Below, one piece after another: positions 1 through 5,691 of a stretch of DNA of 7,594 nt; within the stretch, counting starts at the first letter, position 1; each line of letters starts with the position of its first letter. The translations under genes and the position numbers were made by a program. The stretch is from NCBI GenBank assembly GCA_002352225.1, contig DEIA01000062.1:11611-19204 (forward strand), written 5' to 3'. The DNA comes from Flammeovirgaceae bacterium UBA2786. GTDB lineage: Bacteria > Bacteroidota > Bacteroidia > Cytophagales > Cyclobacteriaceae. The notes below the pieces were generated by a model. That model saw only the letters and a program-made list of their open reading frames with translations, did no database searches and was not told the DNA's origin.

Positions 1-770
1 ATTACGGCCGCTGCACCATCGTTAATAGTAGACGCATTGGCTGCAGTTACGGTACCTTCTTTTGTAAACACGGGTTTTAAACCTGGTATTTTATCGAAGT
101 TTACGTTTTTGTATTCTTCATCTTCTGCAAACACGCTTACCTCACCTTTGCGCCCTGTAATTTCTACCGGAATTACTTCGTCTTTAAATTTACCGGCAGC
201 CCATGCGGCTGCTGCCCGTTTGTACGAGTTGATGGCGTAAGTGTCCTGATCAGCACGGGTAATGTTCATTTCTTTTGCCGTGTTATCGGCACATACACCC
301 ATTGCACAACGGTTATATACATCTGTAAGGCCATCGTATGTTAAGCCGTCCAGCACTTCTCCATTTCCATATTTATAACCATAGCGTGCTTTGGTTAGGT
401 AGTATGGAATGTTTGACATGCTTTCGGCACCGGCTGCTACTACTACTTCGTTGTGCCCTGTCATAATAGACTGTGCCCCCAACATAATGGCTTTCATACC
501 AGAAGCACAAACTTTGTTTACCAATGTGCACGGAATTTCATAGCCTAAGCCTGCACCTACGGCAACTTGTGTAGCGGGAGCCTGACCAAGGGCTGATGGG
601 ATTACATTACCAAAAAAAACTTCCTGTATCTGTTTTGAATCAATTCCTGCTTTTAGAATAGCGCCCTTAATAGCAAGAGCCCCTAATTGTGTGGCCGATA
701 AACCGGCAAGTGTTCCGCCAAAACTTCCAATGGGTGTTCGTACAGCTGATACAATATATACTTCTTTCAT
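1..770 (-). CDS. atoB: Acetyl-CoA C-acetyltransferase (thiolase), C-terminus cut by window edge
   Basis: Biosynthetic/degradative thiolase that interconverts two acetyl-CoA with acetoacetyl-CoA plus CoA in the cytoplasm. The 256 codons visible begin MKEVYIVSAVRTPIGSFGG, the standard thiolase N-terminus. The nucleophilic cysteine is Cys88 in VNKVCASGMKA, matching the acyl-enzyme Cys of AtoB/PhaA enzymes; GHNEVVVAAGAESMSN follows at about 106-121, and the thiolase signature NASTINDGAA lies at 245-254. About 135 residues, including the second catalytic Cys and the catalytic His, should lie beyond position 1. The start at 770 is supported by direct alignment with the family N-terminus. It is the last visible gene of a minus-strand run, 62 nt after the BatC-like gene, with a degenerate repeat array in its leader. 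Family certain; whether it serves acetoacetyl-CoA metabolism or longer-chain beta-oxidation cannot be told, so the symbol is a family-level choice. Confidence 0.93.
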   Translation of the reverse strand, partial: MKEVYIVSAVRTPIGSFGGTLAGLSATQLGALAIKGAILKAGIDSKQIQEVFFGNVIPSALGQAPATQVAVGAGLGYEIPCTLVNKVCASGMKAIMLGAQSIMTGHNEVVVAAGAESMSNIPYYLTKARYGYKYGNGEVLDGLTYDGLTDVYNRCAMGVCADNTAKEMNITRADQDTYAINSYKRAAAAWAAGKFKDEVIPVEITGRKGEVSVFAEDEEYKNVNFDKIPGLKPVFTKEGTVTAANASTINDGAAAV

Positions 771-780
771 ATCTATTCTT

Positions 781-826
781 TAAACTCTAAACTTTTCACT
801 TCTCACTTTCTACTTTCAACTTCTAA
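781..826. repeat. Degenerate 7-8 bp tandem array (TMACTTYC-like)
   Basis: Between the BatC-like gene and the thiolase start the plus strand reads as successive imperfect units: TAAACTC, TAAACTTT, TCACTTC, TCACTTTC, TACTTTC, AACTTC, TAAC. The strand is almost purely pyrimidine apart from one to three A's per unit; the minus strand, which is the mRNA sense of the thiolase leader, is correspondingly G/A-rich (repeated GAAAGT/AGAAGT). It ends about 10 nt before the thiolase ATG, so it could sit in the ribosome-loading region. Function unknown. Confidence 0.6.
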
Positions 827-832
827 CCCCAC

Positions 833-1657
833 CTACCAATCCGGCTTATTTCTGTCTTTGGGTTTAGTTGCCTTACGTTTATTCTGCTGCAGGTATTGAA
901 TTTCCTGATTCTTCATGGCTTCCAAAATCATTTGAGCTTTTTCTTCGCTCATTTCCATCTCTTTCAGTTTGTCTTTTACTGATTGGGGAGTTTCTTTTTT
1001 GTCCTGTTCTTTTTGCTCTTGATTTTGTTGCTCCTCCTCTTGCTTTTTCTGCTCTTCTTTCTTTTGCTGATCCTGTTGTTCTTTATTCTGCTGATCTTGT
1101 TTTTCCTGTTGCTCTTTCTGATCATTTTTATCCTGTTGTTCTTTTTGCTGATCTTTATTTTGATCCTGCTTGTCTTTATTTTCTTCTTTCTGATTAGGAT
1201 CGTTTTTCTTTTGCTCTTCTTCTTTCTTTTTTTGCTCTTCCAGTTTTTTCTTCACCATTTCATAGTTGTAGCGGGCATCTTCATTAGCAGGGTCTGCCTT
1301 CAGGGCCTGTTTAAAACTGGCAAGTGCTTCTTCATATTTGTTTTCGCGATTGGAGAGTACACCCAATTGCTGGTGTGCAACAGAACGTATTTTGGAATTA
1401 GTGCTTTGCGTTAAGGGTTGGTAACTCATGGCTGTGTTAGCCGTATCTTTAGATTCGAAGTAGGCATTGGCCAGGTTAAGCCTTACTTCATCTTCGGTTA
1501 CGCCAAGCGAATCTACCAGCGTACGATACGTTGAAACTGCGGATTTAAAATCACCTTTCAAGTAAGCTTCCTTAGCCTGAGATTTTAACGAATTAATCTG
1601 ACCGATCTTGCCCGGATCAATGAGTAACGCCAGTATAATCAACAGCCCAATTTTCAT
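833..1657 (-). CDS. batC: BatC-like exported TPR protein with Q/K/E-rich tail
   Basis: A 274-residue protein of the Bacteroides aerotolerance (Bat) type. Residues 1-20 form a hydrophobic export signal (MKIGLLIILALL). Residues about 24-126 carry two to three tetratricopeptide repeats; the clearest are AKEAYLKGDFKSAVSTYR and ENKYEEALASFKQALKADP. From about 134 to 225 the chain is almost only Gln, Lys, Glu, Asp and Asn, probably an extended charged helix or disordered spacer. A conserved-looking helix follows (SEEKAQMILEAMKNQE, about 232-247), of the kind found at the C-terminus of BatC proteins, and a basic tail ending NKPDW. It starts 39 nt downstream of the VWA gene, the order expected for batB-batC. 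In this family the TPR protein is thought to form a periplasmic complex with the VWA membrane proteins; the exact biochemical role is unknown. batD and batE do not follow here; a thiolase does. Confidence 0.8.
   Translation of the reverse strand: MKIGLLIILALLIDPGKIGQINSLKSQAKEAYLKGDFKSAVSTYRTLVDSLGVTEDEVRLNLANAYFESKDTANTAMSYQPLTQSTNSKIRSVAHQQLGVLSNRENKYEEALASFKQALKADPANEDARYNYEMVKKKLEEQKKKEEEQKKNDPNQKEENKDKQDQNKDQQKEQQDKNDQKEQQEKQDQQNKEQQDQQKKEEQKKQEEEQQNQEQKEQDKKETPQSVKDKLKEMEMSEEKAQMILEAMKNQEIQYLQQNKRKATKPKDRNKPDW
1071..1144. repeat. In-frame internal duplication in the BatC-like low-complexity region
   Basis: The 14-mer TCCTGTTGTTCTTT occurs at 1071-1084 and again at 1131-1144, exactly 60 bp (20 codons) apart, each followed within a few bases by CTGATCT or GCTGATCT. 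On the coding (minus) strand both encode KEQQD-type peptides. The spacing and near-identical flanks suggest that the Q/K/E tract grew by in-frame duplication, although codon-restricted composition raises the chance of coincidental matches. Confidence 0.5.
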
Positions 1658-1696
1658 TTTTTATGCGATTGTAACATGATAACGTAATTCTTCTAC

Positions 1697-2659
1697 TTAA
1701 ATTCGAATTGTGCGAACACTTATTAATACATCCACAACCAGTAAGAGCAGCGCGCCTAACAGAAAGTAAAAATAACGATTTGCTGAAACATCTACCATGC
1801 GGGAATCGCGCATCTGACCTTCTATTTTGTTTATTGCATTAATTAACCGGTTTACATCGTTTCGGGTGTTGTTGATTTCGAAATATTGACCATCGGTTTT
1901 GCTGGCTAGTGTCTTAAGCGAAGCAGGATTTAGCTTCGAAACCACTACGTTTCCTTTTTGGTCGGTCTTAAATCCCCTTGATGCGGCAATCTGACTGCCT
2001 TGCTCAGTTCCTACGCCTAATGTGAATAAACGAATACCATCATCTTCTACCTGGCGGGCTATGTCATTGGTTTCTTCTCCAAAGTCTTCCCCATCACTGA
2101 TCAATACAATTACTTTTGATTTTTGGCTTCCATCTGCGCTCTTATCATCTTTCATTTTACTGAGGGCCATTTTTAATGGCGGGCCAAAATCGGTACCGCT
2201 GGCTGGTACCAGATTGGTGTTCATGGTTTCGATAAAAAGATTCAACGCGTTTTGATCGTACGTTAACGGACATTGCATAAAAGCTTCTGACGAGAATATG
2301 ACCAACCCTAACCGATCGGAATTAAATGCGGCTACAATTTTTTTAAGCTCAAATTTTATTTTTTCGAGCCGGGTGGGCTGAATATCAAATGCATCCATCG
2401 ACTTCGATAAATCCACGCACAGCATAATATCCTTACCTACCGATTTGATTTCTTTTTTAGAGTCTCCATAGGAAGGTCCAAGAATTGAAACGATAATCAG
2501 GCCAACGGCTACTGAACGCAAAACCAGTTTAAAAATAATGGTGTAAGCAGGGGAATGGAGAGCCCTGCTAATGCGGATTATTCGCCATAGATAAATTCCG
2601 TATGCAATCAGAAACAAACCAAGCAGTATCGCCTCAATCCAACCAAAGTTTCGGATCAT
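1697..2659 (-). CDS. batB: BatB-like membrane-anchored von Willebrand factor A protein
   Basis: A 320-residue protein with the Bat VWA layout: transmembrane helix at about 9-28, a second at about 44-62, a VWA domain at about 75-280 and a third helix at about 297-314. The metal-ion-dependent adhesion site is complete: DxSxS at Asp83/Ser85/Ser87 (CVDLSKSM), Thr156 in SGTDFG, and Asp189 in LISDGED. The domain should face the periplasm and bind a divalent cation and a partner protein. It lies 39 nt upstream of the TPR gene, which identifies it as batB rather than batA by position. Usually a second VWA gene (batA), a DUF58 gene and a moxR ATPase lie upstream; here the upstream gene is a sugar-phosphate enzyme, so the cluster is reduced or split. 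The start at 2659 gives a sensible N-terminus directly before the first helix. VWA/membrane call is firm; the BatA-versus-BatB choice is inference. Confidence 0.85.
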   Translation of the reverse strand: MIRNFGWIEAILLGLFLIAYGIYLWRIIRISRALHSPAYTIIFKLVLRSVAVGLIIVSILGPSYGDSKKEIKSVGKDIMLCVDLSKSMDAFDIQPTRLEKIKFELKKIVAAFNSDRLGLVIFSSEAFMQCPLTYDQNALNLFIETMNTNLVPASGTDFGPPLKMALSKMKDDKSADGSQKSKVIVLISDGEDFGEETNDIARQVEDDGIRLFTLGVGTEQGSQIAASRGFKTDQKGNVVVSKLNPASLKTLASKTDGQYFEINNTRNDVNRLINAINKIEGQMRDSRMVDVSANRYFYFLLGALLLLVVDVLISVRTIRI

Positions 2660-2715
2660 GAAGTAAAATTAAATCGCAATTTACAAATTACGCAAGGAGC
2701 CTCAAAGAGTTTTTG

Positions 2716-3435
2716 CTAAAGTAAACTGGCTGCTTCCTGATCGAGCATAACATAGGCATGCGGAATAAGATGCACCACACTTACCGGTATTTGGGGGGTA
2801 GCATTACCAGTCAGCGCCTTTGATAAAATAGCTGCTTTGCGCGAACCATTTGCCATTATAATCGGCAACTTAGCCTGTCGCAGATGGTTTAACCCCAGAG
2901 TTATTCCTTTCGACAACTTCGTTTTTGTGGCAAAATATTTTTGGCCTACTGTTTTGGTTTCGTCAGCCAGTTCGCCTACGTGGGCAACCGAATCGAATGA
3001 AGTGCCCGGTTCATTCATACCAATGTGGCCATTGGTACCAACACCCACTAACATGATATCCAACCCGCCCCGGGTTGCAATCAGGTCGTTTATACGGTTA
3101 CATTCTTTAGTAAGGTCTGCGTTAACATTGAAAAACTGAATCTGTTCCGGTTTAATCTGCAGGGGCTCAAAACAATCGCGCTGCAACATCGATAAACAGG
3201 AGCCCGAATCGGAAGGATCGATACCGAGCCACTCATCCAGACTTAAAAATGTACACCGGCTAAGATCTACGTTGTTTTGTTCGATGGCATTTTTTAGTTG
3301 CCGAAAAACTCCAATTGGGGTGTGGCCAGAGGCAATACAAACTAATGCGTCTTGCTTTTGATTGATGTAAGAAATGATCAGTTTGGCAGTATGCGCAGAA
3401 AGCGTTTCGTAATCGGGGTAAATTTTTAAATGCAT
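2716..3435 (-). CDS. Glucosamine/galactosamine-6-phosphate deaminase-isomerase family enzyme
   Basis: Cytoplasmic enzyme of the NagB/AgaI branch of the NagB/RpiA/6-phosphogluconolactonase superfamily, which converts an amino-sugar 6-phosphate to a keto-hexose 6-phosphate plus ammonia. At 239 residues it is slightly short for NagB (about 266). Visible motifs: phosphate-binding SGHTPIG (36-42), LDEWLGI with Asp67 at the position of the NagB catalytic base, and GVGTNGHIGMNEPGTSF (131-147) with His137 and Glu142 conserved. The NagB Asp in GxDGH is Asn135 here, and LDEY is LDEW. Both changes resemble the galactosamine-6-phosphate isomerase-like clade, so the substrate may not be glucosamine-6-phosphate. 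A GITLGL segment (about 177-182) and PVSVVHLIPH near the C-terminus complete the fold. It starts the minus-strand run, 56 nt ahead of batB, and is divergent from the FGE-like gene. No nagA or transporter is present. Confidence 0.85.
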   Translation of the reverse strand: MHLKIYPDYETLSAHTAKLIISYINQKQDALVCIASGHTPIGVFRQLKNAIEQNNVDLSRCTFLSLDEWLGIDPSDSGSCLSMLQRDCFEPLQIKPEQIQFFNVNADLTKECNRINDLIATRGGLDIMLVGVGTNGHIGMNEPGTSFDSVAHVGELADETKTVGQKYFATKTKLSKGITLGLNHLRQAKLPIIMANGSRKAAILSKALTGNATPQIPVSVVHLIPHAYVMLDQEAASLL

Positions 3436-3443
3436 GGGTTAAG

Positions 3444-3468
3444 ACCGGATCATAATTTATTTTCCGGT
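3444..3468. promoter_or_regulatory. Inverted repeat in the divergent intergenic region (possible operator)
   Basis: ACCGGA at 3444-3449 is matched by TCCGGT at 3463-3468, a perfect 6-bp inverted repeat with a 13-nt A/T-rich spacer. It lies 9 nt upstream of the deaminase start codon and in the only divergent promoter region of the window. It could be a dimeric regulator site or a weak leader hairpin of the minus-strand transcript. Arms are short, so chance is not excluded. Confidence 0.25.
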
Positions 3469-3521
3469 AAGCAATATAAAGTAAATGAAGTATTCGGTTT
3501 ATGTTTAATTTAAAAGTCAGA

Positions 3522-4535
3522 ATGAAAACCATTTGTTACCTGTTTTTTGGGAGTATTTACTTTGGACTTTTAGCTGCATGCACCAGTGGGTATAAACCAA
3601 TTATAAAGGAGAATAACATGGTATGGCTGGAAGGGGGCGAATTTATGATGGGAACAAACGATGCGGGTGCTTATAAACATGAAGGCCCGGCACATGCTGT
3701 AAAAGTTGATGGTTTTTGGATGGATACAACCGAAGTTTCCAATAACCAGTTCCAGACATTCGTAAACGCTACCCATTATACAACTGTTGCCGAACGAAAA
3801 CCCGATTGGGAAGAATTGAAGAAACAAGTGCCTGAAGGCACACCTAAACCACCGGATAGTGTATTGGTGGCTGGCTCGCTGGTCTTTCAAGCTCCCGAAG
3901 GCGTTGTACACCTGAATGATTATTCGCAATGGTGGAAATGGGTGAGGGGGGCCAACTGGAAAAACCCTGAAGGTGAGGGAAGCGATATTGAAGCCCGGTG
4001 GGATCATCCGGTGGTTCACATTGCCTATGAAGATGCACAAGCATATTGCAAATGGGCAGGAAAGCGATTACCCACCGAGGCCGAATGGGAATATGCAGCT
4101 CAATTCGGTGAAATGAATTACGATGCGCAACGCGAAACCAAAAAAGAAGATAAGCTAACGGCTAATTATTTTCAGGGAAGTTTTCCTGTGCAAAATCTGG
4201 CCGAAGATGGTTTTGAAGGTACGGCACCGGTTGCAAGTTTTGAGGCAAATAAGTTGGGTTTATATGATATGATTGGAAATGTTTGGGAGTGGACAAGTGA
4301 TCTGTATAATAGTAATTACTTCGCTACCTTACCTGCAAACACAACAACACTAAACCCAACAGGCCCTGAACATTCATACGATCCGAACGAGCCCGGAATT
4401 ACCAAATATGTTACCAAGGGCGGATCATTTTTATGCGCTGCTAATTATTGCTCAAATTACCACGCTACCGCACGGCAGGGTACGGCATTTGATAGCGGCA
4501 TGTCTAATGTAGGATTCCGGTGTGTTAAAAAATGA
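3522..4535 (+). CDS. Formylglycine-generating enzyme (SUMF1/FGE-sulfatase family) lipoprotein
   Basis: Predicted outer- or inner-membrane lipoprotein whose mature part is one FGE-sulfatase domain, the copper-dependent oxidase that turns a sulfatase cysteine into formylglycine. I place the start at 3522 because it gives a compact type II signal, MKTICYLFFGSIYFGLLAAC with lipidated Cys20; the in-frame ATG at 3501 would add seven residues and also allow export. No acidic run follows Cys20, so the known Bacteroidota surface-export signal is absent and periplasmic orientation is likelier. Motifs (numbered from 3522): GGEFMMG (38-44), HPVVHIAYEDA from His162 then KRLPTEAEWEYAA, GNVWEWT (252-258), and GGSFLC-x4-C with Cys305 and Cys310, the same spacing as the two active-site cysteines Cys336/Cys341 of human FGE. 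Gliding proteins GldJ/GldK share the fold but are much longer. No sulfatase is encoded in the window. Activity is probable, substrate unknown. Confidence 0.88.
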   Translation: MKTICYLFFGSIYFGLLAACTSGYKPIIKENNMVWLEGGEFMMGTNDAGAYKHEGPAHAVKVDGFWMDTTEVSNNQFQTFVNATHYTTVAERKPDWEELKKQVPEGTPKPPDSVLVAGSLVFQAPEGVVHLNDYSQWWKWVRGANWKNPEGEGSDIEARWDHPVVHIAYEDAQAYCKWAGKRLPTEAEWEYAAQFGEMNYDAQRETKKEDKLTANYFQGSFPVQNLAEDGFEGTAPVASFEANKLGLYDMIGNVWEWTSDLYNSNYFATLPANTTTLNPTGPEHSYDPNEPGITKYVTKGGSFLCAANYCSNYHATARQGTAFDSGMSNVGFRCVKK

Positions 4536-4562
4536 TTGCGCGTGTTTTAGCTCGTGTAGTAA

Positions 4563-4589
4563 ATACTGTTACCTTGCTTATTACAGTAT
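4563..4589. promoter_or_regulatory. Inverted repeat ahead of the glycoside hydrolase gene
   Basis: ATACTGT (4563-4569) and ACAGTAT (4583-4589) form a perfect 7-bp inverted repeat with a 13-nt spacer, in the 68-nt gap between the FGE-like gene and the hydrolase and ending 14 nt before the hydrolase ATG. It is A/T-rich and lacks a T-tract, so it is a poor intrinsic terminator; an operator or a translation-affecting hairpin are alternatives. The 13-nt spacer equals that of the inverted repeat at 3444-3468, but the arm sequences differ. Confidence 0.3.
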
Positions 4590-4603
4590 AACAACAAGTA
4601 AAT

Positions 4604-5668
4604 ATGAAAACAGGTAGTGTTGTAATAGTACTAATAGGGTTAACTTTTTCGCAAGGTTTTACACAAGCCTCGCGGTGGACCGAAAAGCAGGCTAATGACT
4701 GGTATGCCAGGCAGGGATGGATAACCGGTTCTAATTTTCAACCCAGCACAGCCATTAATCAACTTGAAATGTTTCAAAAAGAGACATTTGATGTATCAAC
4801 CATCGACCGCGAACTAGGATGGGCTGAAGAGTTAGGGTTTACCGCTATGCGGGTTTACCTTCACCATATTTTATGGACATCCGATAAGGAAGGCTTTAAG
4901 AAACGATTACACGAGTACCTCTCCGTTTCATCTAAACATAAGATTAAAACCATTTTTGTATTCTTTGACGATTGCTGGAATGATTCATATACACCGGGTA
5001 AGCAACCCGATCCCAAACCCGGTATTCATAACAGCGGCTGGGTGCGCGACCCAGGAACTATGATTTATTCTCACCCCGATACCATGAAAGTGCTGGAGGC
5101 ATATGTAAAAGATATTATGACAACTTTTGCGAAAGATGAACGGGTACTGCTTTGGGATTTATACAACGAACCCGGTAATAGCGGTCAGTTTAACAAAAGT
5201 ATGCCGTTATTGAAGAATGTATTTACCTGGGCACGTCAGGTAAATCCTACGCAGCCTGTTTCGGCAGGTATCTGGCACGGAGGAAAGGAATTTGTGGATT
5301 TGAATAAATTTCAGTTGGCCAACTCTGATGTGATCACGTACCATCAATACCAGTATATTGATAAGCATACATCCACCCTTGATAGTTTAACCAAACATAA
5401 TCGCCCGCTTATTTGTACCGAATACATGGCTCGAACCAATGGAAGCCTTTTTCAAACTATTATGCCGGTACTTAAGGAAAAGAAGGTTGGTGCCATTAAC
5501 TGGGGTTTTGTGTCGGGCAAAACAAATACTATTTATGCCTGGAATACCCCCATGCCATCTGGCGCTGAACCGGATTTGTGGTTTCATGATATTTTTAGAA
5601 AAGACGGAACGCCTTACAGTAAGGATGAAATCAGAGTTATTAAAAAACTAACCGGCAAAAGTAAATAA
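4604..5668 (+). CDS. Exported clan GH-A (GH5-like) glycoside hydrolase
   Basis: A 354-residue secreted glycosidase with a single TIM-barrel domain. Residues 1-22 are a signal peptide (MKTGSVVIVLIGLTFSQGFTQA), probably type I since no lipobox cysteine is present. Clan GH-A features are clear: MRVYLHHILW on an early strand (82-91), acid/base Glu189 in WDLYNEPGN, the YHQY motif (246-249), and nucleophile Glu273 in ICTEYMAR, followed by a conserved Trp region (INWGFVSGKTNT). A retaining double-displacement mechanism follows from the clan. The sequence FFDDCWNDSYTPGKQP (120-135) resembles GH5-related enzymes annotated as cellulase or 1,4-beta-xylanase in Bacteroidota, but no subfamily or substrate can be assigned by eye. 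It has no carbohydrate-binding module and no type IX secretion C-terminal domain. Placement 23 nt before galK hints that galactose-containing glycans are the substrate; this is inference. Confidence 0.83.
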   Translation: MKTGSVVIVLIGLTFSQGFTQASRWTEKQANDWYARQGWITGSNFQPSTAINQLEMFQKETFDVSTIDRELGWAEELGFTAMRVYLHHILWTSDKEGFKKRLHEYLSVSSKHKIKTIFVFFDDCWNDSYTPGKQPDPKPGIHNSGWVRDPGTMIYSHPDTMKVLEAYVKDIMTTFAKDERVLLWDLYNEPGNSGQFNKSMPLLKNVFTWARQVNPTQPVSAGIWHGGKEFVDLNKFQLANSDVITYHQYQYIDKHTSTLDSLTKHNRPLICTEYMARTNGSLFQTIMPVLKEKKVGAINWGFVSGKTNTIYAWNTPMPSGAEPDLWFHDIFRKDGTPYSKDEIRVIKKLTGKSK

Positions 5669-5691
5669 GAACAACTGATTATTCTGAAACA

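Noticed and set aside
37..240. Plus-strand open frame of 67 codons at the left edge
   Set aside because: Lies wholly inside the thiolase on the opposite strand, whose reading frame carries conserved thiolase motifs throughout.
983..1414. Plus-strand open frame encoding a nearly pure Leu/Phe/Ile protein, resembling a multi-pass membrane protein
   Set aside because: It is the antisense reading of the Gln/Lys/Glu codons of the BatC-like tail; the composition follows automatically, and the opposite strand has clear TPR homology.
3500..3507. TATGTTTA as a -7 box for the FGE-like gene
   Set aside because: One mismatch to TAnnTTTG, no TTTG element at the right distance upstream, and the implied transcript would begin only a few bases before the start codon.
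3501..3521. Upstream in-frame ATG for the FGE-like lipoprotein
   Set aside because: It only adds MFNLKVR ahead of an already complete 20-residue lipoprotein signal. The extension is possible but not needed.
3260..3532. Minus-strand open frame overlapping the deaminase start and the divergent region
   Set aside because: No recognisable motif, overlaps the well-supported deaminase N-terminus in another frame and crosses the start of the FGE-like gene.
3522..4535. Gliding-motility lipoprotein GldJ or GldK
   Set aside because: Those share the FGE-like fold but are considerably longer; this protein is 337 residues and retains the catalytic cysteine pair, which fits an FGE better.
4536..4603. Intrinsic terminator after the FGE-like gene
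   Set aside because: The inverted repeat there is A/T-rich with a 13-nt loop and has no following T-tract.
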